A DNA stretch of 64,000 bases, taken from assembly GCA_013316825.1 (NCBI GenBank), contig WSLY01000006.1, positions 44,199 to 108,198 of the forward strand, read 5' to 3'. Of the stretch, positions 53,432-62,052 are shown in pieces; positions within the stretch are counted from its first letter, which is position 1, and each line of letters starts with the position of its first letter. The stretch comes from Lachnospiraceae bacterium (GTDB lineage: Bacteria; Bacillota; Clostridia; Lachnospirales; Lachnospiraceae). The notes beneath the pieces are model-generated. The model was given only the letters and a program-made list of their open reading frames with translations, searched no databases and was not told where the DNA came from. The position numbers were made by a program, and so were the translations under genes.

Positions 53432-54547
53432 ATGGCAAAAAGAGGACTCAATATATATAAAAGAAAGGACGGAAGGTGGGAGGGGCGCGTTCGCCGGACG
53501 ACTTTTCAGGGCGGCGAAAGAAAATACCGTTCCGTATATGGGCATAGTTATAGGGAAGTCAGGGAAAAAATGGCTGCATTGGCAGCAGAACAGAAAGATA
53601 CAAGAAGTTGTCCCCTATCCGTAGGAGAACTGATGGCAGTCTGGCTCAGGGATAAGAGACTTGACTGGAAGGAATCTACTTATGCCTGTTACAAACAACT
53701 GACGGAACGGCATATTGCAGGCAGTATTGCAGAACTGCGGGCGGAAAGCTTTGATAATCTTTCCTTTCATAGCTGGCTGATGGGGATTTGCAGGAAGGAT
53801 GACGGCTCAAAAATTTCTGCCGCTTATTTTAACTGCATTTCTGCGATTGTCAGACAGGCATTTTCTTATGTGGCAGAGACGTACCAGTATACCCTGCCGT
53901 CCCTGTCCGCAAAACAGCGAAAAGAGGAGCCTGAAAGGACGGAGCTCCCGTCGGACAAGGATATCGGGAAGCTGCTGCGATATTTATATGCCAATACGGA
54001 AGATTCCACTTGTCTGGGGATTCTTTTGGCATACTATACGGGTATCCGTATCGGAGAACTGTGCGCACTGACATGGGGGGATATTGATTTCGAGGAAGGC
54101 GTATTAAAAATCAGCAAAAATATGCAGCGGATAAAAGAATTTGGGCAGGAGGGTATGGGAACCAGTATCAAAATACAAGCGCCCAAAACAGCGACTTCCC
54201 TGCGCCGGATACCGATACCGGATACTCTCTTTTCTCTGTTAAAAGAAAACAGACAGCCTCCGGCGCATTATCTGATAGCCGGAAGGCAGCACGCTTTTGC
54301 AGAGACAAGAACGGTACAGTATCGTTTTGCCTCTATTTTAAAAAAATGCGGTATTGCGCATTTTAAGTTCCACATGCTCAGGCACTATTTTGCCAGCCTG
54401 TGCATCAGGAGGGGCTTTGACGTGAAAAGCCTGAGTGAAATTTTAGGCCATTCCAATGTACAAATCACATTGAATTTGTATGTCCATTCTACCATGCAGC
54501 AAAAGAGGGTGTTGATGAACAAGGTATTTGACACAGGAGCTGCATAA
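53432..54547 (+). CDS. Tyrosine recombinase (phage-integrase family), predicted DNA invertase
   Basis: A 371-residue site-specific recombinase. The N-terminus has a short AP2-like DNA-binding start (MAKRGLNIYKRKDGRWEGRV). A SAM-like core-binding domain follows (~55-160), then the catalytic domain with the full set: R in YYTGIRIGELCALTWGD, a K-containing beta hairpin, FHMLRHYFASL, EILGHSNVQITLNLYVHS with the nucleophilic tyrosine. No excisionase, phage or conjugation genes are adjacent. The gene lies between two inverted core-like sites. The ATG at 53432 follows AGAGGAAG. Confidence 0.92.
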   Translation: MAKRGLNIYKRKDGRWEGRVRRTTFQGGERKYRSVYGHSYREVREKMAALAAEQKDTRSCPLSVGELMAVWLRDKRLDWKESTYACYKQLTERHIAGSIAELRAESFDNLSFHSWLMGICRKDDGSKISAAYFNCISAIVRQAFSYVAETYQYTLPSLSAKQRKEEPERTELPSDKDIGKLLRYLYANTEDSTCLGILLAYYTGIRIGELCALTWGDIDFEEGVLKISKNMQRIKEFGQEGMGTSIKIQAPKTATSLRRIPIPDTLFSLLKENRQPPAHYLIAGRQHAFAETRTVQYRFASILKKCGIAHFKFHMLRHYFASLCIRRGFDVKSLSEILGHSNVQITLNLYVHSTMQQKRVLMNKVFDTGAA

Positions 54548-54563
54548 AAAACTGTATTTATAA

Positions 54564-54587
54564 ACCGTCAAAAAAGTGGTCTGCTTT
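54564..54587 (+). repeat. 24-bp direct repeat, copy 2
   Basis: Second copy of the repeat at 53346-53369. Here it forms the left arm of the recombinase terminator. Bases on both sides differ from copy 1, so the identity ends sharply. Confidence 0.8.
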
Positions 54588-54605
54588 CCGGCAGACCGCT
54601 TTTTT
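54570..54605 (+). terminator. Terminator of the recombinase gene
   Basis: A 15-bp stem (AAAAAAGTGGTCTGC with GCAGACCGCTTTTTT, one G-T pair) and a 6-nt loop, ending in six T residues. It should stop recombinase transcripts before the polysaccharide locus in the present orientation. Confidence 0.9.
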
Positions 54606-54623
54606 ACTTACCAAAATCAATTC

Positions 54624-54648
54624 TTCGCAAATGTATATATTTTACGAA
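54624..54648 (-). repeat. Right inverted recombination-like site (IRR)
   Basis: Written on the reverse strand: arm TTCGTAAAA, centre TATATAC, arm ATTTGCGAA. It matches the left site at 22 of 25 positions in inverted orientation but only 15 of 25 in direct orientation, so inversion rather than excision is predicted. Its own arms pair well (TTCGCAAA with TTTACGAA, one mismatch). Confidence 0.75.
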
Positions 54649-54783
54649 AGGGATTGGTATTATCATACCCTTCTTCCCTGATTTTATGCAAGCCGGCTTT
54701 TATGAAAGTTTTGTAAATCAAACAAGGTATATACCGGAAGAACTTTCCGGCTATATATAAATCTAAAAAGGAGGTAAAAAGAG

Positions 54784-55521
54784 ATGGTTAGTAAGAAGGT
54801 ACTTAAGAACATCGGCGTGTTTGCTATGGCGGTTATGCTGGCAGCGGCTCCTGTTCTGGCGGTAAGCGCAAATGGCTCTTCCTTCATGCGTGCAACAGAG
54901 GCTTCGGACCCGGCAACTTCAGATCCGACAACTTCAGACCCTAAGCCCGTTGCATCACCGGTCAGCACGACGGCAAAGACGACAGTAACCAACACGGCTA
55001 CTTTAAGGAAAAACCCGGTAATCAGCGCAGCAGGAGACAAGCTTGTGTCTTCTGTGGACGGCGTCTATGATGCAAAGTCCGTAAAAGGCGTTATCGTGGC
55101 AACGCTTAAGGCAGACGTGCTTGCTGCATTCGGTGCAGGCGCAGACGCTGCGGTTGTAGTAGATGTGCATGAGTCAAATCATGGACCGGCAGCAGAGAGA
55201 AGCATCAATGACGGTCTTGCCATACTGGCGGCAAATCAGGTACAGGCTGTAAAGGGTCCGGTTCTGGATATCAACGCTTACGTAAATGGTAAGAAAGTAA
55301 CCGACATCAATGCACCGATAAACATCGTGGCAGGCATTCCCGAGTCCTTCAGACAGGCTGGCTATGAATATGCTGTTATTCTGGTACAGGAAGGCGGCAG
55401 AGTAAGCATCCTGACTGATTTGGCTTCATTTGACACCACGCTGGTTTCCTTTGACACCACCGGATTCGGCGTATTCGCGATTGTAAAAGCGCCTGCCGGA
55501 AGTTTTGACAGCTACAAGTAA
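54784..55521 (+). CDS. Secreted protein of unknown function, first gene after the switch
   Basis: A 245-residue exported protein. A signal peptide (~1-30, NIGVFAMAVMLAAAPVLAVSANG) precedes a Thr/Ser/Pro/Asp-rich stretch with repeated TSDP (~40-75). A small globular domain follows, with VVVDVHESNHGPAAERSINDGLA, NIVAGIPESFRQAGYEYAVILVQEGG and two SFDTT repeats at the end. No sortase motif, lipobox or second membrane helix is present. The ATG has a perfect AGGAGG at 8-9 nt. No good forward promoter is visible in the 135 bp between the right inverted site and the gene; CCGGAA/TTCCGG forms a hairpin at 54734-54750. Confidence 0.75.
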   Translation: MVSKKVLKNIGVFAMAVMLAAAPVLAVSANGSSFMRATEASDPATSDPTTSDPKPVASPVSTTAKTTVTNTATLRKNPVISAAGDKLVSSVDGVYDAKSVKGVIVATLKADVLAAFGAGADAAVVVDVHESNHGPAAERSINDGLAILAANQVQAVKGPVLDINAYVNGKKVTDINAPINIVAGIPESFRQAGYEYAVILVQEGGRVSILTDLASFDTTLVSFDTTGFGVFAIVKAPAGSFDSYK

Positions 55522-55543
55522 AAGGAGCATAAGCTTATGCGGG

Positions 55544-55573
55544 AATAGTTAGTGGGCAACTGCTAACTATTTT
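55544..55573 (+). terminator. Weak terminator or attenuator between the secreted protein and the polysaccharide genes
   Basis: AATAGTTAG pairs perfectly with CTAACTATT around a 10-nt loop, followed by only TTCCTG. The stem is AT-rich and the U-tract short, so partial read-through into the glycosyltransferase genes is likely. Confidence 0.5.
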
Positions 55574-55592
55574 CCTGCAAGCCTAAAAACAA

Positions 55593-57368
55593 ATGAAATT
55601 TTTTAACATAAAAGACCAAAAAATTCCGCAAGTGATTCTGGTTGGATTTTTGTGCCTATGGCTGTTTTTGGGCGGAATTGCCGCAGGATGGGTGTGCGTG
55701 CCTGTTATCCTGCCGGATGAGTTTGGATACTGGGCGCAGGCGGCAAATATGGCGGGGATGGACTGGAAAGAAATCGTTTCCCATCACTCTTGGTATTCTT
55801 TCGGCTATGGCATTCTTATGCTGCCCTTCGTTAAGCTGCTTTCGAATCCGATTGCTGCATACCGTGTTGTGACGGGTATCAATTTTTTGCTGATGGGCGG
55901 AAGTACCTTGCTGCTGTATCAGATTCTGTCAAAACTGTGCGTTATGCCCGACAAAAAGAAAACGGCAGTTGTAAGCGGCGCAGCTATGATATATGTCTCC
56001 TATCTGACCTATGCGCACACAACAATGGCGGAAAGCCTGTTGACTTTTTTGTATGTGCTTCTGGCGTATGGGTTGTACCTCTGGTTTGCGGAAAAAAAGG
56101 CGGGAAGCCTGATTTTGGTACTGCTTACCGCCGGCTATATGTATACCGTGCATATGCGGAGCATTGGGATTTTATTGGCGGCAGCGCTGGTTTGGTTAGC
56201 ATTTGTCTGGAGCAGCAGAGAAAAGAAAGCAGGCGCCAGGGTACTTGTGACAATGCTGCTTGTCATCGGCTTTATCACTATTTTGCTGGTGCAGAATATG
56301 GGCAAGACAAGGCTGATAAACAGTGTGAACGCTGAGGGCTTCCATATGCTGACAAGGGGAAACGATTATGCCGGACAATGGAACAAGCTGAAGTTTTTGT
56401 TTTCCTTAAAAGGAATCGGGTACTTTTTTACAGGGCTCTTCGGAAAGATTTTTTATCTGGGATGCGCCTCCTTCGGTCTGTATTACTGGGGCATGGCTTA
56501 TCTGATAAAAAAAGGAAAAGAGCTGTTTTCTTCTTTGAAAAAAGGAGAAGTATGCCGGTGGGAAAATTGGTTCTGTTTATGGCTTTTGCTCTCGCATGTG
56601 GCAGCGCTTTTGGTTAGCACGCTGTATTGCATAAGGACGAACAGACTGGATGGCATACTGTACGGACGGTATCACGAAAATACGCTGCCATTTATCACGG
56701 CTTTTGGAATTGCGGCATTGCTGTCAAAGCCAAAGCCAAAAGAGAGAATATTATGGCTTATCGGATTGGCGGGAGCGGGCTTTTTTTTCGTCTATACGAT
56801 GTTAAGAAGCGGACAGATCGGCTATACCAACAGGCATTCCATAACAGGTATTTTATATGCGCTGTCCCTTGCCGGCTTCTATGACGGCACAACGGTCTTA
56901 TATGCCTATTTGGGCTGCCTGCTTGGGGGAATGCTGCTTTTGGCACTTCGCATGGTGAAAAAGCATGGCGCAGGATTGCTTTTGACAGGCATTATTTGCA
57001 TACAGCTTGCAAATGCAGCCTATGCCGTTCGTTTTCTGATTTATCCTTCCGTTCAGAATCAAAGAGAAGACATGGAAGGGATATGGCAGGCAAAACAACT
57101 TGCTGATGAAAAAGGGGTAACGGCATTTTACTATCTTTGCGGGGGAGCGGATAAGAGTATTTATACCTTGCAGTACGCGCTGTGGGATACGCCGCTGCAT
57201 TTGATGGAAAAAGAGAAGCTTGCGGATATGACAGCCGGTTCGGTTTTGGAAGATGCAGGAGAAGTTTTTCTGATAGTGCCCACAGGAGATGAGTCCGCTG
57301 AAAACATTTCCCCATACTATACAGAAGTAATAAGGACGCCGCATTATGAAATCTATTTTACCCAATAA
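55593..57368 (+). CDS. GT-C fold membrane glycosyltransferase (PMT/ArnT-like)
   Basis: A 591-residue polytopic membrane protein with about eleven to thirteen helices. The first outer loop contains LPDEFGYWAQ (D42-E43), the acidic pair typical of GT39/GT-C enzymes that use lipid-linked sugars. A soluble C-terminal part follows after ~480. It could transfer a sugar onto the nascent surface polymer or a protein. No strong ribosome binding site precedes the ATG. Its 3' end overlaps the next gene by 23 bp. Confidence 0.7.
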   Translation: MKFFNIKDQKIPQVILVGFLCLWLFLGGIAAGWVCVPVILPDEFGYWAQAANMAGMDWKEIVSHHSWYSFGYGILMLPFVKLLSNPIAAYRVVTGINFLLMGGSTLLLYQILSKLCVMPDKKKTAVVSGAAMIYVSYLTYAHTTMAESLLTFLYVLLAYGLYLWFAEKKAGSLILVLLTAGYMYTVHMRSIGILLAAALVWLAFVWSSREKKAGARVLVTMLLVIGFITILLVQNMGKTRLINSVNAEGFHMLTRGNDYAGQWNKLKFLFSLKGIGYFFTGLFGKIFYLGCASFGLYYWGMAYLIKKGKELFSSLKKGEVCRWENWFCLWLLLSHVAALLVSTLYCIRTNRLDGILYGRYHENTLPFITAFGIAALLSKPKPKERILWLIGLAGAGFFFVYTMLRSGQIGYTNRHSITGILYALSLAGFYDGTTVLYAYLGCLLGGMLLLALRMVKKHGAGLLLTGIICIQLANAAYAVRFLIYPSVQNQREDMEGIWQAKQLADEKGVTAFYYLCGGADKSIYTLQYALWDTPLHLMEKEKLADMTAGSVLEDAGEVFLIVPTGDESAENISPYYTEVIRTPHYEIYFTQ

Positions 57369-59523
57369 AAGCAAAATTACTTTATGCGCGCTGGCGGTCT
57401 TTACGCTAATGCTGTTTCCATGGCAGTTTGCCGGAGTTTCTTTCAGAACGTGGCTGGTCTATCTCTACACCTTGGGCATGGGCGTTTTTTGGATTTATGA
57501 TGGAAAAAAGAGGCTGCAGGATAGCGGGAACAAATCGGAAAAAAAGAAATGGTTTTTGAGAAATTGGAATCTGCTTGACAGTCTTTTGGCGGCTTTTCTG
57601 ATAGGAAATCTGCTGTTTGCCATAAAGGACAGCCTGCTGGGGGAAGGTCTCGACGAAAATATGCTTTTGGCGATTGTTCTTGTTATGTTGTTTCTTCTTC
57701 TTTCCGGTGAAAAACCGGCATTGCAGGAAGCTGCGCCGGAGCCGGTAATTTACCGGTACAGGGATGTGTTTCTAGGCTGTGGTTTTGTTGTCTATCTGGA
57801 GCTCTTGTGGCATTTTCTGCTGGATAAGACATTTGCAGCGCCGGTTGCGCTGCTTTTGGAAGATGAGCAGGCGCTTTTACATTTTTTGCTGCTGATGGTG
57901 ATGCTGGCGGCGGAGGGGTACTACAAGGAAGCGGATAAAGGGAAAAAATATTTTTATGTGCTGTTGGCGCTGACCGGATATTTTCTTTTGTTTGTGCAAA
58001 AAAATATAATCGGTATTCTGCTGGGCGGCGTCGGCTTTTTGGTATCCGCATTGGTACATAAACCGGAAAGGGAACAAATAAAGCGCATATCGCTGCTTGC
58101 CTTTGCTTATTTTTTTCTGCTTTCCAATATGCTCCTGCTGCAGCATTTGATACCGGCGCTAAAGGAAAACGGCGGCTATGATATGGAAGGCAGTATCTAT
58201 TTGGAACTGGGACTTGCCGTTTGCTGCGTTGTGTTTTGGGCATGGTGGGAAAAGCAGCCTGAGAAAGAAAGATATCTGACGCAGTATAAAAGATGGGTTT
58301 TGAAAATAGCGATGGCTGTATACACGATTTTTCTTTCGCTGCTTGTGTCCGGCGGCAGGCTTGCCGGTATGGAAGGAAAAGGAGCGGCAATACTTTATGC
58401 TTTTTTTGTGAAACTGCAGGCGTATATGACGATGCATGATAATGCTTTCTCGGCTGTGCTGGGCAAATACGGCATATTCGGTGTCGGCTGGCTGCTTGTT
58501 GTTTGGTTTGCGGCAGGTAAAAGGGTGTGGGAGCGCAGCAAGAGGGGAAAGCTGCCGCCTGCGCTGACGGTCCTTTTTGTAATGGGTCTGCTGCAGTCTT
58601 TCTTTTTGGCAGGACAGGCGGTAACGGCGCCGGTCTGCGTTATTTTCATGGCGGAAATGCTGTATGGCGAATGTATGCTGCCCATACAGGCAAAAAAGTG
58701 GAAGGCAGAAAAATGGGAGGAAGAAAAGGGCTTGAAAGGAAAGATGAAAATACGGGGAATTCTTTTTTGTCTGATAGTATCTACCTGCTTTTTTACCATG
58801 GACATGGAAGCGCGGGCGGCAGAGATGCCGGATGCTTCAAACGAGGGTGCCGGGGCAGGTGTGCAGGAAGAGGGAACAGCACAGGGCGAGTCTGTTACCG
58901 GCGTGCCGCTAGAAAGCACGACGCTGATGTATGCAGTGGAAAAGGTCAATGTCCGCAAAGGCCCGGGGACGGACACGGAAGTCATGGGAGAGCTTGCGCA
59001 GGGAGAAATGGTCTTTGCGGTGGAGCTGCTTGCGGAAGGCTGGTACAGAATTGTATTTGGCGGAAAAACCGGCTATGTAAGGCAGGATTTTCTGGCTTTG
59101 TATGGCACGGCAGGAGCGTGGGAGGCGCCTGAGCAGCCCTCCGTACCGGTCATTTCCGGACAGGACAGCGCTGCCACAAGAAAGCGGACGGCAAGGGAAG
59201 AGGATACGCCTGGCGACGGCGGACAGGATGAAACGCTGCCGCGCGCCGCAAAACCGGCAAAGGGAAAAAGCAAAAATACTTCCGCGATTGTTATCATTGC
59301 AGCGGCAGTGCTTTTGATTCTTGGCTACGGTGTATTTCAGGTGGTGAAGGAAAAGCGGGAAAACGAAAAGAAGAACGACGAAGGTGATACGCGTTTAGAG
59401 GAATCGGAGGACGAGGCATGGGATGCAGAAGAGCGCATCGACGAATGGGCGGATGAGGATGCAGGAGAGACGGAAGCTTTGGAAGAAGATGAAATGGTTA
59501 TTTTGGATATAGATGAAGTATAG
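57346..59523 (+). CDS. Large membrane protein joined to SH3 domain and acidic tail
   Basis: A 725-residue protein of unusual plan. Residues ~1-450 hold about a dozen hydrophobic segments, possibly a polymerase or ligase-like module. At ~467 there is a methionine followed by a perfect signal-peptide-like stretch (MKIRGILFCLIVSTCFFTMD, then EARAAEM). Next come an extracellular bacterial SH3 domain (~525-585, VNVRKGPGTDTEVMGELAQG), a polar linker, a helix at ~645-663, and a strongly acidic tail. An internal start at 58744 with AAAGGAAAG upstream could give a separate 259-residue protein. Role in surface polymer export or anchoring is inferred from position. Confidence 0.65.
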   Translation: MKSILPNKSKITLCALAVFTLMLFPWQFAGVSFRTWLVYLYTLGMGVFWIYDGKKRLQDSGNKSEKKKWFLRNWNLLDSLLAAFLIGNLLFAIKDSLLGEGLDENMLLAIVLVMLFLLLSGEKPALQEAAPEPVIYRYRDVFLGCGFVVYLELLWHFLLDKTFAAPVALLLEDEQALLHFLLLMVMLAAEGYYKEADKGKKYFYVLLALTGYFLLFVQKNIIGILLGGVGFLVSALVHKPEREQIKRISLLAFAYFFLLSNMLLLQHLIPALKENGGYDMEGSIYLELGLAVCCVVFWAWWEKQPEKERYLTQYKRWVLKIAMAVYTIFLSLLVSGGRLAGMEGKGAAILYAFFVKLQAYMTMHDNAFSAVLGKYGIFGVGWLLVVWFAAGKRVWERSKRGKLPPALTVLFVMGLLQSFFLAGQAVTAPVCVIFMAEMLYGECMLPIQAKKWKAEKWEEEKGLKGKMKIRGILFCLIVSTCFFTMDMEARAAEMPDASNEGAGAGVQEEGTAQGESVTGVPLESTTLMYAVEKVNVRKGPGTDTEVMGELAQGEMVFAVELLAEGWYRIVFGGKTGYVRQDFLALYGTAGAWEAPEQPSVPVISGQDSAATRKRTAREEDTPGDGGQDETLPRAAKPAKGKSKNTSAIVIIAAAVLLILGYGVFQVVKEKRENEKKNDEGDTRLEESEDEAWDAEERIDEWADEDAGETEALEEDEMVILDIDEV

Positions 59524-59590
59524 CAGTATGCGTTTGCTTTTTGTAAAACTGCATGACGACGTGGTTTGCGGCATGTAAGGGAGGTACGGT

Positions 59591-60805
59591 ATGAAGATAG
59601 CAGTGGCGGGAATGGGATATGTAGGGCTGTCAAATGCAGTTCTTTTGGCGCAGCACAACGAGGTAACTGCGATAGACGTCCTGCAGGAAAAGGTAGATTT
59701 GGTCAACAGTGGAAACTCGCCCATTGTGGATAAGGAACTGGAAGAATATTTGAAAAAGGGCGGCTTACAGCTTTATGCCGTAACAGACGGAGAGAGGGCA
59801 TATGCGGAGGCGGATTTTGTAATTGTTTCCACGCCGACAAATTATGACGAACGAAAAAATTATTTTGACACTTCTTCTGTGGAGAGCATTATCAAACAAG
59901 TGACAGAGATAAATCCACAGGCGTATATCGTGATAAAATCTACCGTGCCGGTTGGTTTTACGGAACGGATGAAAAAGGAGTACGGAAATGACAATATCCT
60001 GTTTTCACCGGAATTTTTGAGGGAGGGAAAGGCGCTTTACGACAATCTTTATCCTTCCAGAATTGTTGTGGGAGTGGACAAAAAAGAGGAAGAAGCGGTA
60101 AAAAAGGCAAAGCAGTTTGCAGCGCTTATACAAGGAGGAGCCATTAAGCAGGATGTTCCTACACTGTTTATCGGAGAAACGGAAGCGGAGGCTGTCAAGC
60201 TTTTTGCCAATACGTATCTGGCGCTGCGGGTTTCTTATTTTAATGAGCTGGACACCTATGCCGAGGTAAGGGGACTGCAGACGGAAGAGATTATTGCGGG
60301 AGTGTGTCTTGACCCGCGGATAGGTACTCATTATAACAATCCGTCTTTCGGATATGGCGGCTACTGCCTGCCAAAGGATACCAAGCAGCTTTTGGCAAAT
60401 TATGATGAAGTGCCGAACAATATCATTGGTGCGATTGTAGATGCCAACCGTACCCGCAAGGATTTTATTGCAGAGCAGGTATTGCAGAAGCTTCATTTCG
60501 AAGAAAAAAGCCGTCAGGCGCAGCGCAGCATCGTGGGTATCTACCGCCTGACGATGAAGACGGATTCCGACAATTTCAGGCAGTCATCCATACAGGGCAT
60601 TATGAAAAGACTGCGCGCCAAAGGCGTGGAGGTCGTTATCTATGAACCTTCTATGAAAGAAGAAAGCTTTTTTGGATGCCCCGTAGTGCGGAATTTGGAG
60701 CACTTCAAAAGATTTTCCGAGGTGATTGTGGCAAACCGCTTTTCCGGCGAACTTCTGGACGTAAAAGAAAAGGTTTATACGCGGGATTTGTTTGGAAAGG
60801 ATTGA
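59591..60805 (+). CDS. ugd: UDP-glucose/GDP-mannose-type nucleotide-sugar 6-dehydrogenase
   Basis: A 404-residue NAD-dependent enzyme that oxidises a nucleotide sugar to its uronic acid, here most likely UDP-glucose to UDP-glucuronate. The Rossmann start is [38 protein letters not shown], and the catalytic C259 in [13 protein letters not shown] follow. The chain is near the usual 390-400 length. The ATG follows GGGAGG. It supplies an acidic sugar to the adjacent glycosyltransferases. Confidence 0.93.
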   Translation: MKIAVAGMGYVGLSNAVLLAQHNEVTAIDVLQEKVDLVNSGNSPIVDKELEEYLKKGGLQLYAVTDGERAYAEADFVIVSTPTNYDERKNYFDTSSVESIIKQVTEINPQAYIVIKSTVPVGFTERMKKEYGNDNILFSPEFLREGKALYDNLYPSRIVVGVDKKEEEAVKKAKQFAALIQGGAIKQDVPTLFIGETEAEAVKLFANTYLALRVSYFNELDTYAEVRGLQTEEIIAGVCLDPRIGTHYNNPSFGYGGYCLPKDTKQLLANYDEVPNNIIGAIVDANRTRKDFIAEQVLQKLHFEEKSRQAQRSIVGIYRLTMKTDSDNFRQSSIQGIMKRLRAKGVEVVIYEPSMKEESFFGCPVVRNLEHFKRFSEVIVANRFSGELLDVKEKVYTRDLFGKD

Positions 60806-60846
60806 AAGAAACATACGCGCGATGAGACGCGTGGACGGGAGCGATT

Positions 60847-61959
60847 ATGAAGCTGATAATTCAAATACCATGTTATAACGAGGCGGAGACATTGGAAATT
60901 GCATTAAGCGATTTGCCAAAGACACTTCCCGGCATTGACACAATAGAATATTTGGTGATAGATGACGGAAGCAGCGACAACACGGTGGAAGTGGCGAAGA
61001 AATGGGGTGTGCATCATATTGTCAGTTTCAGGCAGAACAAAGGACTTGCCAAGGGCTTTATGGCAGGACTCGACGGCTGTCTGCGAAACGGTGCGGATAT
61101 TATTGTGAATACCGATGCGGACAATCAGTACTGTGCGGCGGATATTGAGACACTGATACAGCCGATTTTAAAGGGGGAAGCGGATATTGTCATTGGCGCA
61201 AGACCCATCGACGACACCGAGCATTTTTCCTTTGTTAAAAAGAAGCTGCAGCATTTTGGAAGCTGGGTGGTGCGAAAAGCCTCCCATACGGATATTCCCG
61301 ATGCACCGAGCGGCTTCAGGGCCATGAGCAGGGATGCCGCCATGCGGATAAATGTGGTAAACGACTATACTTATACCTTGGAAACCATAGTGCAGGCGGG
61401 AAGAGAAAAAATTGCCATTACCAGTGTGCCTGTAAGAACCAATGCAGAGCTGCGTCCTTCCAGACTCTTCCACAGTATTTTTGGCTATGTAAAAAAATCC
61501 ATGTTGACAATACTGCGTGCCTATATGATGTACAAACCTTTAAAAAGCTTTAGCTTTCTTGCCGTATTTCCGATTCTGGCGGGGATGCTGATTGGGTTCC
61601 GCTTTTTGTATTACATGGCTAAAGGCATGAGCGGCGGGCATGTGCAGTCTCTGATTTTGGCGTGTACCTTGATTATTATGGGTTTCCTGACCTTTATGAT
61701 TGGGCTGGTGGCAGATGTCATTGCGGCAAACAGGAAGCTTTTGCAGGACACCCAGTACCATGCCCGAAGAGCGGAGTATGACGCCATTTACCTGCGTCAA
61801 AGGATGGAAAAGGAAGCCGTCAGAACCTATCGGGTGTTAGAGACGGAGGACAGGGAAGGCGGAGAAAAAGGAACAGGAAATTTTCAGCCGGAAGGTTTTG
61901 CAGAAGAAAAAAGTATTCTGGCAGCGGGCGCATTGCGGTCTGACAGTGCTGCGCTGTAG
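60847..61959 (+). CDS. GT2 glycosyltransferase, polyprenyl-phosphate sugar synthase-like
   Basis: A 370-residue family-2 enzyme with IQIPCYNEAETLEIAL at the N-terminus, DDGSSDNTVEVAKK, the metal-binding NTDADNQYCAADIE, and two C-terminal transmembrane helices (~240-300). The plan resembles DPM1/GtrB-type enzymes that load a sugar onto undecaprenyl phosphate for use by GT-C enzymes such as the one at 55593. The C-terminal ~60 residues are charged and variable. It lies 41 bp after ugd. Confidence 0.88.
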   Translation: MKLIIQIPCYNEAETLEIALSDLPKTLPGIDTIEYLVIDDGSSDNTVEVAKKWGVHHIVSFRQNKGLAKGFMAGLDGCLRNGADIIVNTDADNQYCAADIETLIQPILKGEADIVIGARPIDDTEHFSFVKKKLQHFGSWVVRKASHTDIPDAPSGFRAMSRDAAMRINVVNDYTYTLETIVQAGREKIAITSVPVRTNAELRPSRLFHSIFGYVKKSMLTILRAYMMYKPLKSFSFLAVFPILAGMLIGFRFLYYMAKGMSGGHVQSLILACTLIIMGFLTFMIGLVADVIAANRKLLQDTQYHARRAEYDAIYLRQRMEKEAVRTYRVLETEDREGGEKGTGNFQPEGFAEEKSILAAGALRSDSAAL

Positions 61960-62052
61960 CGTGGGATCTGATAAGCAAGAGCACCTTGACAACTTCATAC
62001 ACGGGACATGGGATACGGGGCGTTTTGGGATTTTAGGTGGAGAATGATCGAT

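Larger units (their letters stand above)
53135..54648. mobile_element. Predicted invertible DNA segment carrying its own recombinase
   Basis: A 1.5-kb segment bounded by the two inverted 25-bp sites. It contains one gene (a tyrosine recombinase), its terminator, and about 270 bp of AT-rich DNA with predicted divergent promoters. Inverting it would move the outward promoter from the left end, where it faces away from the polysaccharide locus, to the right end, where it would face the secreted-protein gene at 54784. The sites are seen in sequence; inversion is inferred from their arrangement. Confidence 0.65.

Noticed and set aside
53346..54587. The 24-bp direct repeats as attL/attR of an integrated mobile element
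   Set aside because: The enclosed piece contains only part of the recombinase leader and the gene itself, and the second copy is simply one arm of the terminator. The inverted 25-bp sites just outside have the arm-centre-arm design expected for the recombinase and explain the layout better.
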